The translations under genes and the position numbers were made by a program. Source: Anaerolineales bacterium (GTDB taxonomy: Bacteria > Chloroflexota > Anaerolineae > Anaerolineales > Villigracilaceae). Taken from it: 14,362 bases of DNA. The stretch lies in NCBI GenBank assembly GCA_016928525.1, contig JAFGKO010000170.1, forward strand, positions 1-14,362. Reading direction: 5' to 3'. The number at the start of each line of letters is the position of its first letter. Positions within the stretch are counted from its first letter, which is position 1. The notes below the pieces were generated by a model. That model worked only from the letters and a program-made list of their open reading frames with translations. It was not told the origin of the DNA and did no database searches. Below, piece by piece: positions 7,801 through 14,362 of the stretch.

Positions 7801-8209
7801 AAGCCGGATCGAGACCCGCTTCGGCGGGATAGGTGCGCAAGATTTCGGCGCACAAACTGTGGATGGTGCCAATGCGGGCCGAGTCAATATTGGAACCGCC
7901 AAGCACGCCAAGATTATTAAGATTTTCCTTCGCGTTCTCCGCGGACTTTGCGGTTATATCTTTTTCTGGCGAGGGATACGCCAGCGCTTTTCGGATGCGC
8001 CCCCGCATCTCCCGCGCCGCCTTTTCGGTGAAGGTGATCGCCAGGATCGAGCGCAGCGGGTAGCCCTGCTCTAGCAGGTGCAGGTAGCGCCCGACCAGCG
8101 AGAGCGTTTTTCCTGAACCTGCCCCGGCAGTGACCGCGATGGCCGGGTTTGGGTCGGTGGCGGCCTGTTCCTGGCGGCCTTTGAAGTGGTATTGGGAGAG
8201 GAGAGTCAT
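4871..8209 (-). CDS. addA: AddA-like UvrD-family helicase/nuclease
   Basis: About 1,112 residues with a complete superfamily-1 helicase. Residue numbers here count from the upstream TTG: Walker A GAGSGKT (30-36), motif II VDEFQD (387-392), motif III GDSKQSIYRF (425-434), TVHKAKGLEF (752-761) and LLYVAATRAKEKLL (819-832). The C-terminus is a PD-(D/E)XK nuclease with H959, D1042, D1055 and K1057 (VDFKTD) and the Q1079/Y1083 pair. AddA with AddB unwinds and resects double-strand ends for RecA. I chose the ATG at 8209, which overlaps the addB stop as TGATG and has GAAGGG ahead of it; an adjacent TTG at 8212 is possible. The gene carries five repeat-derived in-frame segments (near residues 87-108, 194-206, 411-418, 637-651 and 897-908), all outside core motifs. 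Confidence 0.9.
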   Translation of the reverse strand: MTLLSQYHFKGRQEQAATDPNPAIAVTAGAGSGKTLSLVGRYLHLLEQGYPLRSILAITFTEKAAREMRGRIRKALAYPSPEKDITAKSAENAKENLNNLGVLGGSNIDSARIGTIHSLCAEILRTYPAEAGLDPAFGVLEEGLAAALQAESIDAALAWAASDPGAAALFGDFKEGNLRKILGALLSRRLDVSPLPILGEGAGVRGVFESSLSTYFTACLDSHAWTTALADLTACRSAVPDDKLELARQSVLACWDEVQSARSAGDWDAVLSSLTALRKSISTQGKKDNWDDVDIPRAAMSELRQVYDENLKFLAEKSRFSLDEKIAADLPAIQQLFEQVLAEYQRRKDERQALDFDDLEDLTARLLAENPAVCTRLQSGLRAVLVDEFQDTNDRQRQIVYALTGFNQQSKIENRKSADLFIVGDSKQSIYRFRNADVTVFRQVQADVGAAGGTLIALDLTFRAHKGLLDSLNPLLAPVLGESEDPARPYAVPFAPLRAYRQEPARLEIQPPFVEFHLGLGENAEEGRTAAAQALARRLHQLHAAEGFSWGEMALLFRSSTAYAVYEDAFEQAGIPFITVAGRGFYDRPEIRDLLNILAAVADPADELALVGLLRSPAFALTDAEIYRLRFLEEIPENLSVLSALRGSDLPVHIRACSILDELRTLAGRAPAAAVLKRLLDLTGYRAILASASNGGRMLRNVEKLLADAHRSRLVSLPDFLAYVQTLRDVGLREGEAPADASASGTVQLMTVHKAKGLEFPLTVIADAAYEHRGAGGKVQLAPNGLLLDLKDNDFHPTAWQLASRLEDDRNEAEDARLLYVAATRAKEKLLVSGHVKRKKDGSLTLAGWLGQFPFLGMSAPDDFPLNQDGLTAVFYPVSPVDASNSPQPAPVSTNSPLPQGEGAGVRPDLLAPLTPPTLVSDDKSHLRHADPPQRVWRVVSTAKRPRGPAWVVGRLVHEALRRWHFPAGERGFPDNSFEAFLRPLALETGLTDPAEIHATLGEVRRLLERLRAHPLYAEIDASEHHHEIPYHLPGDSGIIDLLYRTDAGWFLVDFKTDELRSEEEARLVIKREGYDHQVERYAQAIASNLGIQAKTRLVFLNVNNNLSIFDL
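5489..5525. repeat. GC-rich palindromic repeat in addA, copy 1
   Basis: CCCCTCTCCC (5501-5510) and GGGAGAGGGG (5514-5523) form a perfect 10-bp stem with a 3-nt loop. With the preceding CCTCACCCCTGC it shares 22 identical bases with 7595-7616. On the addA strand it encodes SPLPQGEGAGVR, in a linker between helicase motif VI and the nuclease domain. Confidence 0.85.
6268..6301. repeat. AACCGC-starting dispersed repeat in addA, copy 1
   Basis: This stretch starts AACCGCGAAGGGC and ends CTAAGGTTTTC. It aligns without gaps to the first 34 bases of the element at 7894, with 25 of 34 identical and in the same orientation. On the addA strand it encodes roughly ENLSVLSALRGS. Confidence 0.55.
6961..6988. 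repeat. Tandem heptamer ATTTTCG inside addA
   Basis: There are three exact ATTTTCG units (6961-6981) followed by a degenerate fourth, ATTGTTG. Three 7-base units make 21 bases, so the array codes for a 7-residue unit (SKIENRK) without shifting frame. It lies 6 residues before the motif III segment GDSKQSIYRF. Confidence 0.8.
7595..7632. repeat. GC-rich palindromic repeat in addA, copy 2
   Basis: CCCCTCTCCC (7607-7616) and GGGAGAGGGG (7623-7632) extend inward through AA/TT to a 12-bp stem with a 2-nt loop. Its left 22 bases are identical to 5489-5510. On the addA strand it encodes SPLPILGEGAGVR, the same frame and nearly the same peptide as copy 1. Confidence 0.85.
7894..7955. repeat. AACCGC...GCGGTT dispersed repeat in addA, copy 2
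   Basis: A 62-bp segment bounded by inverted ends AACCGC (7894-7899) and GCGGTT (7950-7955). It encodes the stretch TAKSAENAKENLNNLGVLGGS in AddA, between helicase motif Ia and the GTIHSL segment. The peptide looks like translated repeat rather than a helicase element. Confidence 0.6.
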
Positions 8210-11200
8210 CAAAATCCCTTCTTATACCGCCAGCAAAATCCCACCGCCGGACAATAGGACGGGCAGCCCTCAGCAGGTGGCTTGGGCTCGAAATGCCCGG
8301 AGCGGATTCCATTCACGTTTCTGCCAACATGCGCCACAGCCGTCGCGAACGCCGCATCCACCCCGCCCTCGTACTTCTCCAACTTCAGGCTGCTCGCCTT
8401 AGCGCTCTGGATGTGCCAATAAAAGCCGCCCGACACCTCGCCCAGCCCCAGCGCATCCCGCGCCGCCAGGGCATAGATCGGCAATTGCAGGCGTCGGCCC
8501 TCCTTCAGGTGCGCCGCCGAAATCGCCGCCCCGCCCGACTTATAGTCAATCACCCGCAGCGAACCGTCCGGCGCGGCGTCCAGCCGGTCGATGTAGCCGT
8601 GCAGGCGCACCTCGCCCGCCTCCGTGCGCAGCACCAGCGACGGCTCCCCCATTCCAAAGCGCGCTTCCATGCGGAACGGCCTGAAACCCTGCGAAACCTC
8701 GTCCAGCGCCGTGATCGTCTCACGCAGCCGCCGCTCCAGCTCCTGCTGCTGCACCGCCCACAGCGCCGTCGGGCGAAAGCCATACTCCTGCGGGGCGCGC
8801 TCGAACACCGCCCGCGCCTTCTCCGGCAGCAAACTCAAACACGTCTCCAGGTCGCTCGCCGCCCCGTACACATCCTCCAAAATCTGGTGCAGCATCGAGC
8901 CGAGCATGCGCACGTCAAAGCCTTCTTCCGGCGCCGTACGCGGCTCCAGCCCCAGTGCATACGCCACAAAAAACTCGAACGGGCACGTCCCGTAACTCTC
9001 CAGCTTGGATGCACTCCAGCCAAACCCCTGGCCAAAACGCTCGCTCAGGTCGAAAATTCCGCCTTCGAATTCTCCCGCCGCTTTGGGGGCCAGCCGCGCC
9101 ATCAGCGCCTCTCCCCCCTTTTTCATGTGGATGTCGAACTCCCGGGCCGCCTCCCGCCACTCGACCGGCGAGGCCGCCTCAGCCGCATCCGTCAAACCGT
9201 CTTCCGGTCGCACCCGGACCACCGGCCTGCTCCCGCTTAAATGGCGCATCTCCTCCCAAAACGGCGACGGTTCCCACGGCTGGCCGTCATCCGCCAGGTA
9301 CGGACGCGTCAACAGCAACTTCTGCCGGGAGCGGGTAACTGCCTGGTAAAACAGCGAGCCTTCGTCCCCACGCAGACGGGTTTCCAGCGGCAGGCCGCGG
9401 GCGCGCAGCATCTCCCGGTCACTCTCGCTGAAAAGGACATCCTCCCGCTCGAGGCGTGGGAACTCGCCTTCCGAAAGTCCCAGCAGCGCCGCCGCCTGGA
9501 AAGCCAGCCCGCGCCCATCCAGCACCGAAGCAGCCAGCATCCCCGCCTGGCCCGGGATTGTGTACGCAGCAGATTCTACAGCGGCGCGCAGGTCGGCGTA
9601 AAAATTAGCATAATCCAGCGAGACAGTTTCGAGCGTGGCTTCTGCCAGCGCCAGCCCGCGCAGCACATCTTTGAACGCGCGCAGGGCAGCCACATCCCGT
9701 TCGCTAGTTTCAGGCGCAGCGCGGGCGCAGGCGACGATGTTGGTGCTACCAGTTTCAAGTTGCGCACTTGTCAAAGCCGGGTCTTCCCCCATCAAATTCT
9801 CGATAAAGGCGATAAACTGTTTGACGGTGGCATGCCCAGGCACAGTGAGCAGGTCGACGAATGCTTCAAATTTTTCCCTGTTGGATTTATCAGTGGGTGT
9901 AATGGATTCAGGCAGTTCGCCATCTTCATCGGCCAATATTTGCTTCTTTTCCCAAATCTCAAAAGCCTCATCCCACTGGGACAATCCCTGCAATACCTTC
10001 CCTGCTCTCGAAATTTCATCCAACGCAGTGGCAGATTCGGGAGTGATTCGCAACCCAGACCAGTCGAAATAAGGGCTGCGCCAGGCATCCAGCACAGGAC
10101 GGCGCGGCCAATCCTCCACGGGCAGGGACAGCAGCGAGAGCAGCGCCGCCACGGCAGGATTCCCGATCAACGGCTGTCCGCCCACGATACGCATGGGAAT
10201 GCCAAACTCGGCGGCTGTTTCTTCCAGAAAAGGGCGATAAGGTTCGATGTCGCGCGCCAGCACGGCCACATCGTTCAGGACCATGCCGTCGCGTACCACG
10301 CGAGCCTTCAACCAGCGCAAGGCAGCGCGCACTTCCACCGGGCGGGTCTGGGCTTCCAGGAACTCGATATTTGGCGTTCGATATTCGATATTCGAGGTTC
10401 GAGTATCGAATATCGAATCTTCGACTTGCGCAATTTCACCGATTAGCTGGGTTTCCGTCCCCATCATCTCAGGCTCGATTCCCAGGCTGGAAGTAATGGC
10501 CGCCTGGGCACGTTGGAAGCGGCGCTGCGCGGGACGCTGCGGACGTTCGATGTCGCCGGTCAGGGTGATGGTGGTTTCTTTGGCGCGCCGCGCCAGCAGG
10601 GAAAGTACGGCTAGTTGGGTGGGATTGAACTCGTCGAAGCCGGAAACGGCCAGGAAACGGGTGGCAGACCCCAGGTCCGGGTTTGATTCGAGCGCAATCG
10701 CTGCCAGCCAGCCGCGGCCTTCGTTGTCCGCCCAGTTATTTCGTTGCAGCCAATCCTGATATTCGCTGTAAATCAGGGACACTTCACCAAGCCGCGGCGG
10801 CAGGTCACGGGCAGCAGCGTTGAAATCGGCGGGAAAAATACGGGCGCGTTTGAGTTCTTCGATGCCGTTGCGCAGCAGGGTGATGAAACCGGGGCGGTTG
10901 CGCAGGGCGGCATAATGACGGATTTTCCCCTCACCCTGGCCCTCTTCGTCGCGCTCGCACAGATCATCCACGATGGCGCGCAACAGGCGGACGCGCACCG
11001 GGTCGGTCAGCAGGGGCATGGGCTGCCCGGCCTGGATCAGCAATTCGGCGTAGAGCGTGTGGAAGGTGTAAACATTGACCCCCAGTGCGCCCCCGGCAGC
11101 GACCAGCCGCTGGCGAAACCCGGCGGCCTGGATGGCATTGGGGACGACGACGAGCACCGGCGCAAACGGTTCCTCACTGAGGATTTGCCGGATGCGCCGG

Positions 11201-11256
11201 ATCAGGTGTTCGGTTTTGCCATGCCCGGCAGGGGCGAGCAGCAGGCGAGGGAACAT
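8209..11256 (-). CDS. addB: AddB-like helicase/exonuclease with Fe-S cysteines
   Basis: This 1,015-residue protein has an AddB-type layout. An N-terminal Walker A, APAGHGKT (8-15), has alanine at the usual first glycine. A degenerate helicase body follows, with VSGFDEFN (204-211) in the motif II position. The C-terminal PD-(D/E)XK nuclease has H790, D890 (GYIDRLD), D904/K906 (IDYKSG) and Q924/Y928. Four cysteines expected to hold a 4Fe-4S cluster are present: C758 (YGTCPFEFF) and C998, C1002 and C1008 (CPSYCPAVGFC). AddB pairs with AddA; in studied enzymes its nuclease cuts one strand and its head scans for Chi. The ATG at 11254-11256 overlaps the SNF2 stop as TAATG, and the gene precedes addA in the usual addB-addA order. 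A 19-bp hairpin repeat is inserted in frame near residues 283-298. Confidence 0.88.
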   Translation of the reverse strand: MFPRLLLAPAGHGKTEHLIRRIRQILSEEPFAPVLVVVPNAIQAAGFRQRLVAAGGALGVNVYTFHTLYAELLIQAGQPMPLLTDPVRVRLLRAIVDDLCERDEEGQGEGKIRHYAALRNRPGFITLLRNGIEELKRARIFPADFNAAARDLPPRLGEVSLIYSEYQDWLQRNNWADNEGRGWLAAIALESNPDLGSATRFLAVSGFDEFNPTQLAVLSLLARRAKETTITLTGDIERPQRPAQRRFQRAQAAITSSLGIEPEMMGTETQLIGEIAQVEDSIFDTRTSNIEYRTPNIEFLEAQTRPVEVRAALRWLKARVVRDGMVLNDVAVLARDIEPYRPFLEETAAEFGIPMRIVGGQPLIGNPAVAALLSLLSLPVEDWPRRPVLDAWRSPYFDWSGLRITPESATALDEISRAGKVLQGLSQWDEAFEIWEKKQILADEDGELPESITPTDKSNREKFEAFVDLLTVPGHATVKQFIAFIENLMGEDPALTSAQLETGSTNIVACARAAPETSERDVAALRAFKDVLRGLALAEATLETVSLDYANFYADLRAAVESAAYTIPGQAGMLAASVLDGRGLAFQAAALLGLSEGEFPRLEREDVLFSESDREMLRARGLPLETRLRGDEGSLFYQAVTRSRQKLLLTRPYLADDGQPWEPSPFWEEMRHLSGSRPVVRVRPEDGLTDAAEAASPVEWREAAREFDIHMKKGGEALMARLAPKAAGEFEGGIFDLSERFGQGFGWSASKLESYGTCPFEFFVAYALGLEPRTAPEEGFDVRMLGSMLHQILEDVYGAASDLETCLSLLPEKARAVFERAPQEYGFRPTALWAVQQQELERRLRETITALDEVSQGFRPFRMEARFGMGEPSLVLRTEAGEVRLHGYIDRLDAAPDGSLRVIDYKSGGAAISAAHLKEGRRLQLPIYALAARDALGLGEVSGGFYWHIQSAKASSLKLEKYEGGVDAAFATAVAHVGRNVNGIRSGHFEPKPPAEGCPSYCPAVGFCWRYKKGF
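10377..10417. repeat. Long hairpin repeat inside addB
   Basis: TTCGATATTCGATATTCGA (10377-10395) pairs with 10399-10417 over 19 bp with one G-T wobble and a 3-nt loop. It encodes the sequence TRTSNIEYRTPNIE in AddB, between IAQVEDSIF and FLEAQTRPVEV. The flanking bases (10362-10376) hold a further degenerate TCGATATT unit. Confidence 0.85.
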
Positions 11257-14102
11257 TAAATACCAGCTTTAACTATTTGTTCCTGCGCCAGTGCGACCGC
11301 ATCGCGCACGGATTCGAGCAGGGTCTGGCCTGTTTGCATGGATAATGGGACCGCTTCTTCCCCGACTTCGGGCTGCGCGGTTAAATCCCGAACCAGGGAC
11401 AATCTTTGGGCGAGTTCTGTGGGAAGATGTCCCGTTTCGACCAGTTCTGCCTGGACGAGGCGCGGGGATGGCAAATCGGAGGCCGGGTCGCGGTCGGTGT
11501 GCAGGGCCAGCAGGGAGGTGAGTGCCCAGCCGAGCGCTTCGCGCAGCGGGCGGGACATTTCTTCGGGGAAGTTGCCTTTGAGCAGCAGATCCGCCAGGGC
11601 CAGGCGCTTTTCGGCGAAAGCCAATCCCTCGCTGGCGCGTTTGCGGTGGGAGTCGAGTATGTCGCTGGCGGGGGCGGAGGGCAGGCTGACGGCGTGGTAG
11701 GCCACTTCTTCGGGGGCAGGCGGCTGGGCCAAGGCAGGAATGAAAGCCGAAAGGGCGCGGTAGCCTTCCGAATCCATCAGGTGGAGTTGCAGCGCGCCGT
11801 CCACGTAATGTTCGGCGAGGGCGTTTTCCACTTGCAGGCGCAGGTCGGCAGGCGCACCGCTGACCACGACCAGGATGCCCTCGCCGCTGGCGCCAGGCAT
11901 GGCCGGGGCTTTGCGGACAAGCTGGATTTTCCCCGGCAGGCGGTCGACCAACAGGGCGGCAAACCTGCTCAGGGTGGGAGCGGGGGTGCGTTCGAGCGGC
12001 GCGGCGGCTTCGGTAACGGTGGCAGGCGCCAGGTCCAGCTCGACTTCGGCGGGGGTTTTGAGCAGGTCGCCCAGTTTTTGGAGCAGGTTCTGTCCCGTAT
12101 CCTCGAAACGGATCGCAGTCGGCGATTCATCCGTCCCAAAAACGGTGGCAAAGACGTTCTTCTTGGCGGCCAAAGTATCCAACATGCGTTCTTCGATGGT
12201 GTCCTTGGCAACCAGGTTGATGACCTGCACCGACGAAGGCTGGCCGTGGCGGTGGGCGCGGGCAATGCGTTGTTCGAGCACGGCCGGATTCCAGGGCAGG
12301 TCGAGGTTGATGACAAGGGAGGCAGCTTGCAGGTTGAGGCCGACGCCGCCCGCGTCAGTGGAGAGGAAGACGCGGCAGGCGGGGTCGTCGAAGAATTGTT
12401 GGATGAGTTCGCCGCGCTTGCTGGAGGGCACGTCACCGGTCAGTTTGACGTAGCCGAGGCCGACGCGCTTGATGACCGGCTCGGTGAGCGCCAGCATGTT
12501 GGCCCACTGGCTGAAAATGACAGCCTTGTGGCCGTTGGAGGCGATGTCTTCGGCCAAGATTTCTTCCAGTTCGCCAAGTTTTGGACTGGTGCGTTCCTGT
12601 TCTTTGGGCGGGATTTCCTTGTCATGCAGGGCCAGGGCGTTGCAGATCAGACGCATTTTAATGAGACACATCAGCAAGATTTCGCGTTCTTTGGGGGTGA
12701 GCGGCTTACGATGGGATTTGGCGATCAGTTTGGCGAGAGTTTCCTTAAACTCATTGTAAGCCTTCCATTGCGGGTCGGTCATTTCGACGAAATAGTTGTT
12801 GTCGGTGCGCGGTGGCAGGTCTTTGAGCACTTCGTCGCGGGTGCGGCGCAGGGTGTAAGGGGCGATGAGGGCGCGCAATTGGTCGAGGTTTTTGTAGCCG
12901 AGCACTTTGTAAGTGCCGCTGCTGCGCTTTTCGAGTTCGTAGAAGCAGTCGTTAAAGTGCCAGAGCGGGCCAAGGATGCGCGGGTCAAGGAACTGGAAAA
13001 TGCTATAAAGTTCGTCGATGCGGTTTTCAAGCGGTGTGCCGGTCAGCACGAAAGCATAGCGGCTGGGCAAGGCTTTGACCATTTGGGCGGTTTTGGCGCG
13101 CCAGTTTTTGATGCGCTGGGCCTCGTCCAGGATGATCAGATCAGGGCGTAGTTTGAGCAATTCGTCTTGATCGAAACGGACAAGTTCATAGTTGATGATC
13201 TTGAAGAAGGAAGAGTCGCGATATAAATCGCGGCGGGCTTTGAGATTGCCCTCCACAACGGTGACGGACAGGGACGTGAAGCGGCGGATTTCACGCGCCC
13301 ACTGGTGCTTGAGCGAAGCCGGACAAATGACCACGGCCCGCTGGATATCCCGCATCTCTCTCAGCAGGGCGGCTGCAGCGATAGCCTGGACGGTTTTTCC
13401 CAGACCCATGTCATCGGCAAGCATGGCGCGGCGGCCAAAAGCCAGATGCATTGCGCCCTGCTCCTGGTAGGGATAGAGTTTGGTGGAGAGCACGTCGAAG
13501 GTGCGGCGGCCGCGCTTGACCTGGTCGAGGAACCACTCTTTTTGCTGGCGGATTTCGTCGCGGTCTTGCAGCAGCGCAAGGTGCTCGCGCACAGCTTCTG
13601 TCACGCTAACCAGTTGGCGCTCGCGCGGCGGCAAGCTCTCGATGGCCGTTATCAGCGCCGGCAATGTTTGGAGCGGGGAGCCAACCAGAAGTCCCGATGG
13701 ATCGAAGTAACGGTTGAGCAGGTCGCGGACGGGAGCTCGGTCCGGCAGGGGTAAGGTGGCACGTACGGTCACATCCATCCCGTAAAGCAGATAAATTTGC
13801 GTGCCGCGCGGGCGTTGTTCAGCCATTTTGTTCAGTTTCTGGCCATATTCTTCATCCAGATGAATCAGCACGGCTTCAATGTGTTTGCAGGTTCCGATCA
13901 GGTTGCTTTTGTAATCAGGGCAGGTACAGGAATTTTGCATCTCGTCCAGTGACCGGATTTCGACGCGGTAGGTGCGCCCGGAGATGGATTTCACTTCGAA
14001 CTGGCTGAAGACGGGATGGCTGCCTTTGTTGGCGATCTTTAAGATTTCGGCGCGGGCGCGTTCACGCCGGCGCTCAATCTGGTCTTGAATATCGGTGGGC
14101 AT
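11256..14102 (-). CDS. SWIM zinc-finger SNF2-family helicase
   Basis: This 948-residue protein has an N-terminal SWIM zinc finger (C59-x-C61 ... C72-x-H74) followed by a complete SNF2 double-stranded DNA translocase. Its motifs are Walker A DDMGLGKT (230-237), DEAQ (326-329), TGTP (354-357), STDAGGVGLNLQ (581-592) and QRIARAHRHGQ (611-621). Such enzymes move along duplex DNA and displace bound proteins; bacterial SWIM-SNF2 proteins have no single agreed role. The last 250 residues are not helicase. Part of them, about 820-868 (KRASEGLAFAEKRLALADLL, then REALGWALTSLLAL), looks like a helical HEPN-type bundle. The ATG at 14102 has GGAGG (14108-14112) at good distance and a TATAAT further up. 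It leads the addB-addA operon, linked by a one-base overlap, suggesting it helps that nuclease past protein roadblocks. Confidence 0.92.
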   Translation of the reverse strand: MPTDIQDQIERRRERARAEILKIANKGSHPVFSQFEVKSISGRTYRVEIRSLDEMQNSCTCPDYKSNLIGTCKHIEAVLIHLDEEYGQKLNKMAEQRPRGTQIYLLYGMDVTVRATLPLPDRAPVRDLLNRYFDPSGLLVGSPLQTLPALITAIESLPPRERQLVSVTEAVREHLALLQDRDEIRQQKEWFLDQVKRGRRTFDVLSTKLYPYQEQGAMHLAFGRRAMLADDMGLGKTVQAIAAAALLREMRDIQRAVVICPASLKHQWAREIRRFTSLSVTVVEGNLKARRDLYRDSSFFKIINYELVRFDQDELLKLRPDLIILDEAQRIKNWRAKTAQMVKALPSRYAFVLTGTPLENRIDELYSIFQFLDPRILGPLWHFNDCFYELEKRSSGTYKVLGYKNLDQLRALIAPYTLRRTRDEVLKDLPPRTDNNYFVEMTDPQWKAYNEFKETLAKLIAKSHRKPLTPKEREILLMCLIKMRLICNALALHDKEIPPKEQERTSPKLGELEEILAEDIASNGHKAVIFSQWANMLALTEPVIKRVGLGYVKLTGDVPSSKRGELIQQFFDDPACRVFLSTDAGGVGLNLQAASLVINLDLPWNPAVLEQRIARAHRHGQPSSVQVINLVAKDTIEERMLDTLAAKKNVFATVFGTDESPTAIRFEDTGQNLLQKLGDLLKTPAEVELDLAPATVTEAAAPLERTPAPTLSRFAALLVDRLPGKIQLVRKAPAMPGASGEGILVVVSGAPADLRLQVENALAEHYVDGALQLHLMDSEGYRALSAFIPALAQPPAPEEVAYHAVSLPSAPASDILDSHRKRASEGLAFAEKRLALADLLLKGNFPEEMSRPLREALGWALTSLLALHTDRDPASDLPSPRLVQAELVETGHLPTELAQRLSLVRDLTAQPEVGEEAVPLSMQTGQTLLESVRDAVALAQEQIVKAGI

Positions 14103-14107
14103 GGGGA

Positions 14108-14142
14108 CCTCCGTAAAAGTTGAACGATCTCTTCAAATTATA
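14108..14142 (-). promoter_or_regulatory. -10 box and ribosome site of the SNF2-addB-addA operon
   Basis: On the - strand a perfect TATAAT (14137-14142) lies about 35 bases before the ATG, with GGAGG (14108-14112) five bases before it. I see no convincing -35 hexamer at 16-18 bp, so the promoter is weak or needs an activator. This contrasts with the two + strand promoters, which appear to give leaderless messages. Confidence 0.5.
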
Positions 14143-14232
14143 CTTGGTCTGAACATCGAACTTGACCGCTTGATAGTAACTCTCACGCAAACGTTCAAGT
14201 TGCCAGATCCTTGTCCTGCTTTTACGCATGCC

Positions 14233-14275
14233 TTATCAGCAAAAACCGCTATTCGGCAAGCCGTTTTTGCGATAA
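14233..14275. repeat. Inverted repeat in the divergent intergenic region
   Basis: TTATC-a-GCAAAAAC (14233-14246) pairs with GTTTTTGC-GATAA (14263-14275) over 13 bp with one bulged A. A small CGGC-aa-GCCG lies nested at 14254-14263. The GCCGTTTTT ending looks like a + strand terminator, but no + strand gene precedes it in the window, so it may be a repeat element or an operator. Confidence 0.55.
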
Positions 14276-14306
14276 GATCATTGGTCATAACTTAAGCCAA
14301 AAGCGC

Positions 14307-14336
14307 TGGACATTGTAGTCTGCAGTCGGGTATGCT
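14307..14336 (+). promoter_or_regulatory. Promoter for the right-edge gene
   Basis: TGGACA (14307-14312, five of six -35 bases) is followed after 18 bp by TATGCT (14331-14336, four of six -10 bases). The predicted start of transcription falls on the ATG at 14343, the same spacing as at abiEi. Confidence 0.4.
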
Positions 14337-14342
14337 TGGAGC

Positions 14343-14362
14343 ATGGCTCATACAAAGAAACC
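14343..14362 (+). CDS. Start of an unidentified gene (partial)
   Basis: An ATG at 14343 opens a frame MAHTKK that runs off the window. It lies 6 bp after a -10 box. The GGAG before it is too close (one base) to be an ordinary ribosome site, which would fit a leaderless message. Six residues cannot identify a product. A competing ATG at 14332 (MLGAWLIQRN) lies inside the -10 box and is less likely. Confidence 0.3.

Noticed and set aside
9241..10446. 401-residue + strand open frame
   Set aside because: It is antisense to addB, has abnormal composition, and addB shows an intact nuclease and cysteine set on the other strand.
10927..10944. Possible third, half copy of the GC-rich palindrome in addB (CCCTCACCCTGGCCCTCT)
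   Set aside because: It only loosely matches the repeat's left half and lacks the complementary arm, so it cannot be separated from ordinary coding sequence.
11406..13151. 581-residue + strand open frame
   Set aside because: It is antisense to the SNF2 helicase, is dominated by glycine, valine, phenylalanine and glutamine, and has no recognisable motif, whereas the opposite strand carries every helicase motif.
1..14362. CRISPR array, tRNA, rRNA or transposase genes
   Set aside because: I saw no regularly spaced repeats with unique spacers, no cloverleaf or rRNA-like stretch, and no transposase or integrase motif in any plausible frame.

Overview
The window looks like a chromosomal stretch from a moderately GC-rich bacterium, most likely a member of Chloroflexota (Anaerolineae type). 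That placement is an inference from the combined style of the genes and from the many short dispersed repeats sitting in frame inside coding sequence; no rRNA or other marker gene is present to settle it.

Left part (1-4870, mostly + strand): an accessory defence segment. After the tail of an unidentified gene (stop at 71) and a terminator-like hairpin come a complete type IV toxin-antitoxin pair, abiEi-abiEii (271-1712, ATGA overlap). Next is a small opposite-strand gene or gene fragment (1730-1945). Then comes a broken Wadjet anti-plasmid locus. The SMC-like ATPase gene jetC survives only as its coiled-coil and C-terminal head part, with a frameshift near 3075, while the Toprim-type nuclease gene jetD (3467-4717) is complete. 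jetA, jetB and the Walker A half of jetC are absent. A near-identical repeat of about 36-38 bp lies on both sides of this block (159-194 and 4819-4856), in the same orientation, so the whole defence block is bracketed by direct repeats.

Right part (4871-14102, - strand): a tightly packed three-gene operon read from right to left: a SWIM-zinc-finger SNF2 helicase, an AddB-like helicase/nuclease with a Fe-S cysteine set, and an AddA-like UvrD helicase/nuclease. The junctions are TAATG and TGATG one-base overlaps. The two Add proteins should form a helicase-nuclease that resects double-strand breaks and degrades linear DNA; co-transcription suggests that the SNF2 motor works with them. This operon converges on the Wadjet remnant.

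The most unusual sequence feature is that addA and addB carry at least six short, repeat-derived insertions, all keeping the reading frame. They are two copies of a GC-rich palindrome (peptide SPLP..GEGAGVR), two copies of an AACCGC-starting repeat, a tandem heptamer directly before helicase motif III, and a 19-bp hairpin in addB. At the right edge, a divergent intergenic region (14103-14342) holds a -10 box for the SNF2 operon, a large inverted repeat, and a promoter for a gene that begins at 14343 and leaves the window.
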